A stretch of DNA of 64,000 bases, taken from positions 4,588,001 through 4,652,000 of the forward strand of contig OZ244935.1 in the NCBI GenBank assembly GCA_965222005.1, written 5' to 3'. Numbering within the stretch: the first letter of the stretch is position 1; each line of letters begins with the position of its first letter. The stretch is from CBDCTM01 sp965222005 (lineage in GTDB: Bacteria; Bacteroidota; Bacteroidia; Chitinophagales; Saprospiraceae). The notes under the pieces were generated by a model. The model did no database searches and was not told the origin of the DNA. It saw nothing but the letters and a program-made list of their open reading frames with translations. Positions 19,301 to 27,982 of the stretch are shown here, in pieces. The position numbers and the translations under genes are program-made.

Positions 19301-20467
19301 TCCAACCCAGGTTCCCAACCATAAATTATGCGCTGAATCTTCATATATGGAACCGACTCTTTGTTCATGAACTAAGCCGTTTTGTTCGTTAAAGTGTACA
19401 AAACCATTTGGATTATACCTGGTAGCTCCTTTGGCCGTCGCAAACCAAATATTACCACTGCTATCTTCCATGATTGACCAAACGTTATTGTAGCTTAACC
19501 CTTCTTTAAGCGAGTAATTACTAAAGGTATAACCATCATAACGGATCACCCCACCTAAAGAACGTTTTCCTTTATGTTTGTTTGAAAACCAAATATTGCC
19601 TTTTTTATCTTCCGCTATAGATAAAATACTTTTATCATTCAAGCCCTCTTGTTTTGTATAGTGGGTAATTTCATTGCCGGTAATACAACTTACCCCTCCA
19701 TTTATTGTCCCTACCCAAACTCTACCTCTACTGTCTTCTAGCAAAGTATGCATACTATTACTACTCAATCCTGCCTCTTTGGTATAATGAATAAAATTAG
19801 TCCCATCAAAACAAATCGCTCCGCTACTAATCGTACCAAACCAAATGTTACCCTGCTTATCTTCTATAATTGCTTTTATTAGCTTATTGGTCAATCCTTC
19901 GCGCTCAGTAAAATGAAGTATGTTTTTTCCGTCATAACATATTGCCCCTTCCGCTGTCCCAAACCAGATATAGCCTCTACGATCTTCTACCATACAACTT
20001 ATTGCATTAGAGCCGGCTCCCAAATCAAAATTGAAATATTGAATATCGGCAATAGCCATATCCCTCATTTGGAATGCCGGAGCAGGAATAGGCTGAGGGA
20101 ATTGCGCGGGAATAATCTTTCCCTTTGCTTTCACACTTTTTGGTAGCGGAATACTATCTTTTCCTGGAGTAATAATTGTTAAACTATTAGAAAGTGGAAC
20201 TACTACTGGCGTTCCCACTATACGAACATTGGGATGTGCATTTTTTTTCTCAGGCGTTCTTTTAAGCGGCGTTTCTATAATTTTGAGAATGGTATCGAGA
20301 TCAATTTGTTCTCCTCTACCTGAAATCGACTTGGCGGGGATTATATTAGTTTTAGTTGGTATAGCAATTGAGGACTTATCTAATTTATTTTGACAACATA
20401 AACAAAGCAGAAGAAGTATTGTATAAAAATGAGTACGTCTAATTAATTTAATGTAGTTACTCATCAT
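16370..20467 (-). CDS. Hybrid two-component system protein: propeller sensor, histidine kinase, receiver, AraC-type DNA-binding domain
   Basis: 1365 residues carrying a whole signalling path. The N-terminus (MMSNYIKL, then a hydrophobic stretch ending LCLCCQ) is a signal peptide or lipoprotein-like anchor. Residues about 115-680 hold two-component regulator propeller repeats, each like IWFGTxxGGxxxYDG. A Y_Y_Y domain (about 735-800) and one membrane helix (WWAYICYLLIGIASILSIG) follow. The kinase has ITHELRTP with phospho-accepting H862, then the ATPase boxes VRDNGMGI and GTGIGLALVK. The receiver carries D1166 in IVSDVMMPE, and the last 105 residues are an AraC-type helix-turn-helix. Such proteins sense periplasmic ligands, often glycans, and switch nearby genes. 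The adjacent T9SS beta-helix gene, on the same strand, is a possible target. Confidence 0.95.
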   Translation of the reverse strand: MMSNYIKLIRRTHFYTILLLLCLCCQNKLDKSSIAIPTKTNIIPAKSISGRGEQIDLDTILKIIETPLKRTPEKKNAHPNVRIVGTPVVVPLSNSLTIITPGKDSIPLPKSVKAKGKIIPAQFPQPIPAPAFQMRDMAIADIQYFNFDLGAGSNAISCMVEDRRGYIWFGTAEGAICYDGKNILHFTEREGLTNKLIKAIIEDKQGNIWFGTISSGAICFDGTNFIHYTKEAGLSSNSMHTLLEDSRGRVWVGTINGGVSCITGNEITHYTKQEGLNDKSILSIAEDKKGNIWFSNKHKGKRSLGGVIRYDGYTFSNYSLKEGLSYNNVWSIMEDSSGNIWFATAKGATRYNPNGFVHFNEQNGLVHEQRVGSIYEDSAHNLWLGTWVGGLIKYDRDSFTYFTQKEGLVYDIVNNIIEDDGKNLWFDFGALGVSQFDGVNFLHYTDKQNTKFLSVPLLIDSHNDLWFRSRNGLIRKSSKSVLRYSELEKLKTSQVNRMAENHLGDFWLGTDGDGIIKYDGDTFVQFTKQEGLSHDEISSIVADKYGNMWIGTYGGGVNYFDGYEFNVLSENEGLKSNTIYSLLIDKEDNIWIGTFDGISVIVPSADLLQTHEDSISSSKHISDFKVINFDQRDGLVGKQFSSIIRDTDNKIWAGGDAGMSMLDLNDFKIPDLPPHIYLGHIAINQQFIDYRSLKDTSHQSSLSFGEKLSQSIDSIVPFFNYPQVLNLPHDLNHLTFHFSAIDWCAPHKLQYSYMLEGLDKEWSIPQSEPKVDYRNLTSGSYIFKAKAIGIAQIWSDPFTYNFTIYPPWWQSWWAYICYLLIGIASILSIGRYELNRRLAKNEMLRLKELDQVKSRLYTNITHELRTPLTIIKGMARQIKSDPKNWFNEGLQLIERNGDHLLGLITQLLDLSKLESKSMPLNIVNADLIPFLHYITESFHSYADSRDIRLHFSSDFEQLEMDYDPEKIQHVLSNLLSNAIKFTSSGGDIYVDIRTAGESQQNIIIHVRDNGMGIAKLDLPHIFDRFYQVDASNTRRREGTGIGLALVKELVDLMNGTIQVVSEPGVGTKFSITLPITQNAPKQSAASMEDATAKLSQTLVIESSDYEINTVVDKKDTPVVLLIEDNKDVITYLSSFLSLEYTIETASNGQEGIEKALDLIPDLIVSDVMMPEKDGFEVCTTLKTEEHTSHIPIILLTAKSDQKSKIEGLTYGADAYLIKPFHQEELLIRIEQLIASRKQLQLRYEKSETLFKLAQKKKLSREDLFLQKLLQIVEEHYTNENFGLPELCKQSGMSRSQLFRKLKAVTGKSTTHFIRSFRLAKAKALLESSDKTISEIAFEVGFSSANYFTRSFTEAYGVSPKSYRQS

Positions 20468-20617
20468 ATGCCTTTAAATGGGTTCCGCTTGATTTTACCA
20501 AATCGTCATTCTCTAAGCTACCTAAATATAAAGATTACGCCCAAAAAAAGTAAAAGTCCCAACAATTACTTGCCGGAACTAAGGATGAAACTCCGTTTTT
20601 ACTGGTTTTTTGAAGGG

Positions 20618-23600
20618 TTAGTGTTTTAGGAATTTCCCGGTATATACTTGTTCGCCAGCTATTAGTTTTACTAAATGGATACCTGGCTCAAATTCCTGTA
20701 GATTGATTTTTTGATTTCCTGTAATAGACTGTTCATAGATAAATCGACCATGTGCATCATAGATATTGACATTTGCGAATCCTTGAATACTTGCAGGTAA
20801 TTGTATGTTGATATAATTGGTTGTAGGATTAGGGGAGATATCTAATATCCCACTAATTACTTCTTTTACGGAAACAATTTTTTCCGGTTCTATTTCTATT
20901 GCGCCACTGTTAATACCTCCAACTACTCGTTCATTGCCACAAATATCATAATCCGGTGGATTGTTTACAGGAGTCCCCGCATCAATGGCAGGACTGCCTT
21001 CGGGTAGCTCATATTGTTCACAAAGATCACCTGTGCCCACAAATTCAGGATTGGCATCCTTAAAATCGCTGACATGCAGACCATCTAATGTGTTGTCACT
21101 CAGCAAATTGCCACCGTGAGATACCAAGGAAAAGTTATTGGATATCGTTGCAAATTCCACATAGCCTGGGTTGTAGAGAATATTATTTTGGAGTGTCAAT
21201 CCGCTTTGGTCATGAAGTAGTAAAGTCGTATCCGTATTATCTGCTATCGTATTGTTGATCAAATTTATTGTACTAAAATCAGTAGCTGAGATAGCATTTC
21301 CTGTATTGCTACTAAGGATACAATTATCCATAGTAAGAGAAGCTGTTTTGGCAACCCCAGGGATAAATAAAAAAGTAGGATTACAAGTTAATACTGACCC
21401 GGAAGGACTTTCATTCTCTAAGAATGTGCAATACCTGAAATGCCCGTCAAAACCATCGCTTGCAATATTGCCCCAAATGGCCCCTCCTTCAACATCTACT
21501 TTATTTTTTTCAAAATGACAATTCTCAATATAAAACTTACCTTCCGTACCTTCCTCACACCAAAGTCCTAGAGCACCACCACTTACCCCCGCAGTGTTTT
21601 CCATAAAGGTGCAATTGGTAATCGTATATTCCGAGGGGGCAGTTCCCGGCCCTTGTCCAATATCCATTGCTCCACTATATACCGAAGAGGTATTGCCTTC
21701 AAATAAACAATTATCTACCAGCGCTTTTCCATAGGCTCCATCCGTTTGATGAGAGATAATTACTGTACCTAAGCTGGTTTGGTTAGCGGTAAAAGCCGAA
21801 TTGGTAAGCTTTACATCCGAATCTTTTCCAAATGATTGGGTATATAGTGCTGATGCACTGGACATATTAGTTAATGCTACATTTTCATTAAATGTACAGC
21901 TATCTACAGTTAAGGAAAATCCTATTCCGTCAAAATCAATCCAATAGAACATACCACAGCCTCCCCCCATACATGTATTATCATTAAATGTACATCTTTT
22001 AATTTGGCAGTTTGAGTTGCGGGTATATATTCCTCCTCCAGCCTCTTCAAATGGTTGGCCTACAGTAGCTATAGCATGATTATTGGAAAAATGACAATCT
22101 GTAAAAATAGCGTCACTAAAAAGCATATAGGCACCTCCTCCTCTATTACTTAAATTCCAATCAAATGTGCAATTTTCAAATATTGCCGTCCCTTCAGAGT
22201 TTGGAATACAAGCTACTCCTCCTCCCAAATTAACTGCAAAATTTTGTGTAAATATGCAATTTTTAATCACCGGATATCCTCTACTTCTCATACCACCTCC
22301 ATTAGCTAGTAAACCATTCCCTCCTGTTCCATCTGCATGTCCATTACTTATTGTAAAGCCATCGATTATTGAAACGTCAGTAATATTGGTTGTAATGGTT
22401 ACTACAGTTAACACATTATCGCTCCTGTTTACTACAAAATCATTCACTACATCATCTCCATTCAAATCACCGGACACAACAGTTACATTTATAGCTGGAT
22501 CGCGTTGACTAGCATTTGTTTCTGTGCCCACAAATCCACCGAGGAGTAAGATGTCTTTATCTATTAAAAAAGTAGCTGTTGTATCACCATTTGGAACATC
22601 TGGGGTATATGTTCCTTTTGCAACCCATACTGTATCTCCTGCTATAGCTGTAGCCAAGGCATCTTCTAATTCCACAAAAGCATCAGCCCAGGAAGTACCA
22701 TCATTATTCCCTGTCGCAGCTTTATTGACATAAATAATGGATGGAACTGTAACTATTATTTTATCCATTTTATATATTCCTCCAGAATCGGAACTTATTA
22801 TTTCTGCACCGCCAAATCCTATTTCTTCTGATAAAACCTCCAAACAAATAAGGTTAAAATTATTATCAAATACTTCCCATGTATTTCCACTATCTGTCGT
22901 TACCATCATTTTGTTATTCCTTTTAAAAGTAAAAGCACTGTGGATCATATAAGTACCCGGCGTACCTGGAACATACTCAATCTGACCTGCATTAGTCTCG
23001 TCTAAGATGGTAATTGGAGTCCATGTCTCACCACCATCGCTGGTTCTAGCAGCAACATTGTAATCATAATTAGGGTCTGAACCTACAAGGATGCCATTGA
23101 ATGCATCCTTAAAAGCTAGTGATTGGGCGTATTCATTCGGAAATAATTGATCAGAAACGGTCCAACTAAGACCTCTATCTATGGATTTAAAGACTCGATT
23201 AAATGAACTAACAAACCAAATAGTATCCCCTATCACATCATAAATACCATTCCCCGACACCAAGCAAATGCCTTCACCAGGTAATTGTGCAGGCATATTA
23301 CTACCGGAAACTTTTGTCCATTCATCACCTCCATCAATTGTAGTATAAATTGCAATTTGATCAGTGTTGTTTGTTGCACAAGTTGCCCCAAATGACATTC
23401 CTTCATTGGCATTCCAAAAGTGTATGCCAGCTGGCGTTTCATTAAAACCCGTAAAGCCAGAACTTTGCTTCACCCAGGTGTTTCCTCCATCTATGGTTCT
23501 ATATACTTTTCCAGAGATTGGGTCTAATTCATCAGCTGCCGTAATCCATGCAATTTGATCATCCAAAGCAAATATATCAAAATGAGAAAACTGAGGCTCA

Positions 23601-23869
23601 ATATCTAATAACCCAGGTTGCCATGTCGCTCCTCCATCAATGGTTCTAGTAAATTCAAAAACCGGTTCCAGGTTGGTATTATTAAAAGCAGTAATTGCCC
23701 AGATAATGTTTTCATCAACAGCATGTATACCCCAAATTTGCCTAGGAGTTTCAGAAATTCCAGATCCAAGATTGATCCATTCATACGTATAAGTGGTAGG
23801 CTGAGCAAATGATAGTTTAGTGAAGTAAAAATTGACAAATACGAATAAAATAAGGGTAAAATTTTTCAT
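20618..23869 (-). CDS. Secreted BNR/beta-helix protein with T9SS type A sorting domain
   Basis: 1083 residues. A signal peptide (ending around SFAQP) is followed by a propeller-like region (about 25-370) with repeated RTIDGGATW, YRTIDGGNTWV and SIDRGLSW Asp-box motifs. Residues 375-970 are a right-handed parallel beta-helix of the polymorphic outer-membrane type, starting IYVNKAATGNNDGTSWADAF and containing many FxxNxA turns. The C-terminus (LDISPNPTTNYINIQLP and GIHLVKL) is a type A T9SS sorting domain. It is therefore exported through the outer membrane by T9SS and probably attached to the surface. The enzymatic or adhesive function is not evident. It lies just upstream, in transcription order, of the hybrid sensor gene. 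Confidence 0.9.
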   Translation of the reverse strand: MKNFTLILFVFVNFYFTKLSFAQPTTYTYEWINLGSGISETPRQIWGIHAVDENIIWAITAFNNTNLEPVFEFTRTIDGGATWQPGLLDIEPQFSHFDIFALDDQIAWITAADELDPISGKVYRTIDGGNTWVKQSSGFTGFNETPAGIHFWNANEGMSFGATCATNNTDQIAIYTTIDGGDEWTKVSGSNMPAQLPGEGICLVSGNGIYDVIGDTIWFVSSFNRVFKSIDRGLSWTVSDQLFPNEYAQSLAFKDAFNGILVGSDPNYDYNVAARTSDGGETWTPITILDETNAGQIEYVPGTPGTYMIHSAFTFKRNNKMMVTTDSGNTWEVFDNNFNLICLEVLSEEIGFGGAEIISSDSGGIYKMDKIIVTVPSIIYVNKAATGNNDGTSWADAFVELEDALATAIAGDTVWVAKGTYTPDVPNGDTTATFLIDKDILLLGGFVGTETNASQRDPAINVTVVSGDLNGDDVVNDFVVNRSDNVLTVVTITTNITDVSIIDGFTISNGHADGTGGNGLLANGGGMRSRGYPVIKNCIFTQNFAVNLGGGVACIPNSEGTAIFENCTFDWNLSNRGGGAYMLFSDAIFTDCHFSNNHAIATVGQPFEEAGGGIYTRNSNCQIKRCTFNDNTCMGGGCGMFYWIDFDGIGFSLTVDSCTFNENVALTNMSSASALYTQSFGKDSDVKLTNSAFTANQTSLGTVIISHQTDGAYGKALVDNCLFEGNTSSVYSGAMDIGQGPGTAPSEYTITNCTFMENTAGVSGGALGLWCEEGTEGKFYIENCHFEKNKVDVEGGAIWGNIASDGFDGHFRYCTFLENESPSGSVLTCNPTFLFIPGVAKTASLTMDNCILSSNTGNAISATDFSTINLINNTIADNTDTTLLLHDQSGLTLQNNILYNPGYVEFATISNNFSLVSHGGNLLSDNTLDGLHVSDFKDANPEFVGTGDLCEQYELPEGSPAIDAGTPVNNPPDYDICGNERVVGGINSGAIEIEPEKIVSVKEVISGILDISPNPTTNYINIQLPASIQGFANVNIYDAHGRFIYEQSITGNQKINLQEFEPGIHLVKLIAGEQVYTGKFLKH

Positions 23870-24242
23870 TGTTGATAGTTTTAGGAAGGTTATTTTTTTA
23901 ATACAGTTTGTTCATTCAATGCTTAATTGAATTACAGATAAGTAAAAGTAATCTGTTGCCTAGTAGTGATCTTACTGATCGATCATATAGCTATTAATGA
24001 GTAAAAAGAGTGGTAAATACTGTTCTCATGGCTAGAGGGGTTTAATGAAACAAATAAATAAAAATCAGTCATAAAACTCACCATTTATTGCCTCATTGGC
24101 TTGCACAAATGGTGTAAATCCATGTACAAATGGCTCGCTATTCAATTAATGCTCGCTATTTTTGTCGTTCAGCATACATATTATTGAGTCTTGACTATTC
24201 AGACCGCACCAGTTTTAGTCTTTACAAAATTTCTCAAAACAC
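23870..24242. other. Intergenic region between divergent genes
   Basis: AT-rich spacer between the beta-helix protein and the BlaI/M56 pair. It holds two direct copies of GCTCGCTATT (about 24131-24140 and 24153-24162), a string also found in the 161-bp repeat family, and a near-repeat ACAAATGG. No gene is seen. The right-hand end carries the BlaI-type promoter and operators listed separately. Confidence 0.4.
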
Positions 24243-24273
24243 TTGCAAGTACGATAACTATCGTATATATTTG
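24243..24273 (+). promoter_or_regulatory. Promoter of the BlaI/M56 operon
   Basis: TTG at 24243-24245, a 20-bp spacer and TATATTTG at 24266-24273, an exact match to the Bacteroidota -7 consensus TAnnTTTG at the usual spacing. The spacer contains the first operator palindrome, so repressor binding there would block sigma factor access. Confidence 0.75.
24250..24265 (+). promoter_or_regulatory. BlaI-type operator 1
   Basis: A perfect 16-bp palindrome, TACGATAACTATCGTA, that fills the promoter spacer between the -33 and -7 elements. The TAC...GTA ends resemble the TACA/TGTA dyads bound by BlaI/MecI repressors. Its place before the blaI-like gene suggests autoregulation. Confidence 0.75.
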
Positions 24274-24275
24274 TG

Positions 24276-24291
24276 TACGATAATCGTCGTA
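24276..24291 (+). promoter_or_regulatory. BlaI-type operator 2
   Basis: TACGATAATCGTCGTA, with TACGA/TCGTA arms, just after the -7 element and over the predicted transcription start. It begins with the same nine bases as operator 1 apart from one (TACGATAA), and its centre is 26 bp from the centre of operator 1. Confidence 0.7.
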
Positions 24292-24323
24292 CGTTTTATT
24301 TAGTATAAAATAACTCCTCAATT

Positions 24324-24701
24324 ATGACTAAAAAACCTACCGATGCCGAACTGGAAGTACTCCGTGTCCTTTGGGAGCATGGCCCCTCCAGTGTGCGCTT
24401 CGTCAATGAAGAGCTGAGCAAAAATCGCGAAGTTGTCTATACCACTACACTCAAGATGATGCAGGTAATGACTGATAAAGGCATGCTCCGTCGTGATACG
24501 TCCAGCCGCACACATGTTTACAAGACTGCTGTTTCTCAAGCAGCGATTCAAAACACAATGCTCGACAAACTGGTCACAACTGCTTTCAATGGCTCTTCGC
24601 TTCAGCTGGTCATCAAGGCACTGGGTCATAAAAAGACGAGCAAGCAAGATTTGGAGAAAATCAAGAAACTTATTCAGGAACTTGAAAACAAAAAATCATG
24701 A
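24324..24701 (+). CDS. BlaI/MecI/CopY family transcriptional repressor
   Basis: 125 residues, the usual size. The winged-helix domain begins KPTDAELEVLRVLWEHGPSS and contains YTTTLKMMQVMTDKGMLRRD, the recognition helix and wing of the BlaI family. The C-terminal part is a dimerisation helix. It overlaps the M56 gene by four bases (ATGA), so the two are translated together. In the known bla/mec systems the membrane protease triggers cleavage of the repressor. The two palindromes upstream are its likely binding sites. Confidence 0.92.
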   Translation: MTKKPTDAELEVLRVLWEHGPSSVRFVNEELSKNREVVYTTTLKMMQVMTDKGMLRRDTSSRTHVYKTAVSQAAIQNTMLDKLVTTAFNGSSLQLVIKALGHKKTSKQDLEKIKKLIQELENKKS

Positions 24702-26644
24702 ATTATCTCTCTTCCTATTTAAATAACGACTGGGCTAACGCTCTGGGCTGGACCCTACTTAATTCTCTGTGGCAAGGATTGCTAATTGTGTTTCTATTAA
24801 TGATCACGCTCTTTTTTCTGCGCAAGCAAAAGGCCGCAATGCGCTACCGAATTGGTGTAAGCGCCTTGGCTCTGCTGCTAATGGTCAATATATTTACATT
24901 CGTCAGCTATTCCTCGCAAACTACTTATCGCCATACCAAAGCTACCAGCAGCTTGGAAATATTAACACCTGCCTCTCACCATTTTACTGCGAATGATTGG
25001 CTCATTGAACCAAGCGGGCAAAGTTGGCAGACCAACACATTTGCCTTTTTTGACCACTACATGCCCCTACTTGTACTGCTATGGTTGGTGGGGATGTCCT
25101 TGCTTTCGCTGCGGTTCATAGGTGAGCTCACAGTTATTCAATATCTCCGCCATCGACAGGTATTGAAGGCAGAAGCTCATTGGCAGCAACAGCTCGAAGT
25201 ATTCTCCAAACGACTACGGCTTCATAAAAAAGTGGCTTTACTACAAAGCTTGCGCATTGCCTCACCGATAGTGGTGGGTATTTTGGAGCCCGTCATTTTA
25301 GTGCCGCTGGGCATGCTGAATAATTTGCCGCCCAAGCAGATAAAAGGCATTTTAGCCCATGAGCTGGCACATATAAAACGCCATGATTATCTTGTCAATT
25401 TACTGCAATCTTTAGCGGAGGTGCTATACTTTTTCAATCCTGCTGTATGGTGGCTTTCTTCTTACATCCGCACGGAAAGGGAGCATTGCTGTGATGATCT
25501 GGCTATTGAGCTGACCGGCGATGAGATCAACTTTGTCAAATCACTGGCGCAGCTGGAAATGCAACGTGCCAACTACAGCTCCCTGGCTATGGCTTGGCTG
25601 GGGAATAGCCCTGGCAGCGTACTCAGTCGTATCCAACGAGTGCTGAATCAAAACAGACAGTGGCAACTTCCGTATCGTGCCTTTAGCTGTGTTGGCATAC
25701 TTTGCCTATTTGTTTTGTGCCTGGCATTTGTGCAACCACAGTCGGCACTCTACAGTGAAGAACCCACAGAGCTTGAACCTCCATTAGCTGAAGAAGAAGC
25801 AGCTTTTCCGGCAAGTAATTTTGACAGCCCTGAGGATACAAAAGCTGAACCCGCCCCTTCTCCAATCCATGAGCCGGTGGCAATGACAGCCGAACAGCCT
25901 GCCGTGGCTACGCCCTCCGGTGAGCAACCTACAATTCAAATCGCAGATCATTTGGCAGTACCTGACAGCGTACCTGCAAAGGCTCGTGCATTGCAAAAGG
26001 AAATGCGAGCGCTTCAAATTTTGTATCGCCAAAAAATGAGTGCTCTTCAGGGCAAGGCCCTGGCAATGCAAAAAAGACAGCATTCGCATGAGCAGCAGGT
26101 CAAAGAGCTGGAAATGGCTTATCGCAAAAAAGAAATGGAGTTGCACAAAAAGGCTCGTGCGTTGCATCAGCAACAAAGACGTCAACAACATACATTGCAA
26201 AAACAGGAACTAGAGCAGCGAGAGAAAATGATTGAGTTGCAACAAAAAGCCAATGAAATTCGGAGAAAACAGCAACAACTGCAGGTACAGGAAGACCACA
26301 ACTCACAAATTGAATCGCAAATTAAAGAACTCGAAAAGGCGGCCCAGCTATTAGAAAAACAGGTAGCGACAGTTGAGATAGATCATGAAAAGCAAGAATT
26401 GGCCTATCAAAAAAAATCGCTGGAGTTTGATCGACTCACTCAGGAATTGGAACTGCAAAAGCATGTATTACAACAAGAACTCGAAGAAAAAATTTACCAC
26501 AAAGAATTAGAAGAGCTGGAGTTTGAAAAGAGCAAACAAGAGTTAGAATTTGAGCAACAGAAAATGGAGGCTGAGTGGCAGCAAAAAATGGAAAAGCTGA
26601 CTATCGAACTGGAAAAAGCAGCGCAGGAGATGGAGCAGCATTAA
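24698..26644 (+). CDS. M56 family (BlaR1-like) membrane metalloprotease with a long C-terminal coiled coil
   Basis: 648 residues. About four membrane helices are seen in the first 350 residues, and the zinc site LAHELAH (H221, E222, H225) is followed by the downstream glutamate region REHCCDDLA. After the last helix (AFSCVGILCLFVLCLAFV, about 328-345) the protein does not carry a penicillin-binding domain as BlaR1 does. Instead it has an acidic/proline linker and, from about residue 425 to the end, a very regular Q/E/K/L-rich coiled coil. The tail is predicted to be periplasmic. The signal is therefore probably not a beta-lactam, and the sensing part may be this coiled coil or a partner it binds. 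It forms an operon with the blaI-like repressor. Confidence 0.9.
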   Translation: MNYLSSYLNNDWANALGWTLLNSLWQGLLIVFLLMITLFFLRKQKAAMRYRIGVSALALLLMVNIFTFVSYSSQTTYRHTKATSSLEILTPASHHFTANDWLIEPSGQSWQTNTFAFFDHYMPLLVLLWLVGMSLLSLRFIGELTVIQYLRHRQVLKAEAHWQQQLEVFSKRLRLHKKVALLQSLRIASPIVVGILEPVILVPLGMLNNLPPKQIKGILAHELAHIKRHDYLVNLLQSLAEVLYFFNPAVWWLSSYIRTEREHCCDDLAIELTGDEINFVKSLAQLEMQRANYSSLAMAWLGNSPGSVLSRIQRVLNQNRQWQLPYRAFSCVGILCLFVLCLAFVQPQSALYSEEPTELEPPLAEEEAAFPASNFDSPEDTKAEPAPSPIHEPVAMTAEQPAVATPSGEQPTIQIADHLAVPDSVPAKARALQKEMRALQILYRQKMSALQGKALAMQKRQHSHEQQVKELEMAYRKKEMELHKKARALHQQQRRQQHTLQKQELEQREKMIELQQKANEIRRKQQQLQVQEDHNSQIESQIKELEKAAQLLEKQVATVEIDHEKQELAYQKKSLEFDRLTQELELQKHVLQQELEEKIYHKELEELEFEKSKQELEFEQQKMEAEWQQKMEKLTIELEKAAQEMEQH

Positions 26645-26667
26645 CCAAAGGGATGCCAGCATAGGGC

Positions 26668-27174
26668 TCACTTCAAAGCCCCCCGCTTTCCCAACTCTAT
26701 TACTTCCAAATCCTGTACTTTGCCTGCTTCCAGACCAAAGCGCACGATTGTTTTTACTTTGTGAAATCCGTAAATCCCGCAAGCACCCGGATTGATGTGC
26801 AGCAAGCCAAACTGATGATCGCGCACGACTTTGAGGATGTGAGAATGACCACTAATGAACAGGGCAGGCGGATTTTGAGACATCAAAGCTTTGACTCGGG
26901 CAGCATAGCGGCCGGGATATCCGCCGATGTGAGTCATCCAAACATCGACGCCTTCACATTCGAATCTTTGATCGAGAGGAAAGCGCTGACGAAGCTTGCC
27001 ACCATCGATATTTCCATACACAGCACGTAATGGCTTAAAAGCCTCTAGTGTGTCGGTTACTGCAAGGCTGCCAATATCTCCGGCATGCCAAATCTCGTCG
27101 CAGTCATTGAAATAGCGGAAAACGGAATCTTCCAGGTAGCCGTGGGTATCGGAAAGCAAGCCTACTCTAGTCAT
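26668..27174 (-). CDS. YfcE-type metallophosphoesterase
   Basis: 168 residues with the full set of metal ligands of the calcineurin-like phosphoesterase fold: SDTHG (about 8-12), WHAGDIG, YGNIDG, GHSH and NPGA. The small size and motif order match the YfcE/MJ0936 group of cytoplasmic phosphodiesterases. The natural substrate is not known. It ends 23 bp from the convergent M56 gene and is the last gene of a possible unit with the upstream coiled-coil protein (98 bp gap). Confidence 0.9.
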   Translation of the reverse strand: MTRVGLLSDTHGYLEDSVFRYFNDCDEIWHAGDIGSLAVTDTLEAFKPLRAVYGNIDGGKLRQRFPLDQRFECEGVDVWMTHIGGYPGRYAARVKALMSQNPPALFISGHSHILKVVRDHQFGLLHINPGACGIYGFHKVKTIVRFGLEAGKVQDLEVIELGKRGALK

Positions 27175-27272
27175 TTTTTGGGTACATATTTACTTGAGCA
27201 AAGGCCGGAGCAGATCGTACTCTTGCCCCGGCCTCTACCATTCGAAATAGCCCACTTGGTCAGCGGCGATTA

Positions 27273-27953
27273 TTAATTATTGTAGGTCTTCAAGATTTCT
27301 TCCGTACCCTTTACCACCTCTTCCTGCGTCTTTATCTCTACTTCTTTTTCGCCTTGCTTTTTGATATTCTCCTCAATCTTTTGCTTGGCTTCTTCGATTT
27401 TCTTCTCGTAGTTTTTGATATCGTCTTCTAGTTTGCTTTTGTCCTTTTTCATTCCATCAAGATCTTTGTTCAATTCTTTCAGATCTTTTTTCTGGATTTT
27501 AAGTAGCTCTTCAATTTGCGTTTTCATCACACTGCGGGCAAATCGGTTAATCATGGTCTCTGCCGCTACAATTCTGTCCGGATGCTGCGCAGATGACAGA
27601 TAGGCGCCGCCCAGATCGTACCAAATGCTTAACTCCGAATCCCTTTCGCCTACCTTTTGTACGTAGGCATAGACATCAACCGTATTATCGCTCATGCCTT
27701 TGATCTTGGCATTATCGCTAAAAACCTCACGCTGTTTCCTTTTTTTCTTTCCTTTTGCATCGTAATTCTTCATAAACTTGGCCCAACGCTCTTCGATGTC
27801 TCCTACTTTTGTGTTTTGAAGCAAAACAGTAAAAGCGTTCTCTGTGCCTTTCTTCATTACTTTGGCACCTTCGATGATTTCAATTTTGCCTTGCGCTGTC
27901 AAAGCTGCAGAGGCCGTAAACAAGAGGGCTAATGTGAAAATCAGAGATTTCAT
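27273..27953 (-). CDS. Secreted/periplasmic coiled-coil protein of unknown function
   Basis: 226 residues from the ATG complementary to 27951-27953. The open frame extends further upstream, but that part is non-coding repeat sequence, whereas the ATG gives a clear signal peptide (MKSLIFTLALLFTASAALTAQ). The mature part has a compact region (about 25-130) containing VFSDNAKIKGMSDNTVDVYA and ELSIWYDLGGAYLS. It is followed by a lysine/glutamate-rich coiled coil (about 140-215). Similar proteins occur in Bacteroidota without a known role. I do not recognise a named domain. Confidence 0.75.
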   Translation of the reverse strand: MKSLIFTLALLFTASAALTAQGKIEIIEGAKVMKKGTENAFTVLLQNTKVGDIEERWAKFMKNYDAKGKKKRKQREVFSDNAKIKGMSDNTVDVYAYVQKVGERDSELSIWYDLGGAYLSSAQHPDRIVAAETMINRFARSVMKTQIEELLKIQKKDLKELNKDLDGMKKDKSKLEDDIKNYEKKIEEAKQKIEENIKKQGEKEVEIKTQEEVVKGTEEILKTYNN

Positions 27954-27982
27954 TTTTTCAGTTTTGGTGAAACAATAATGTA

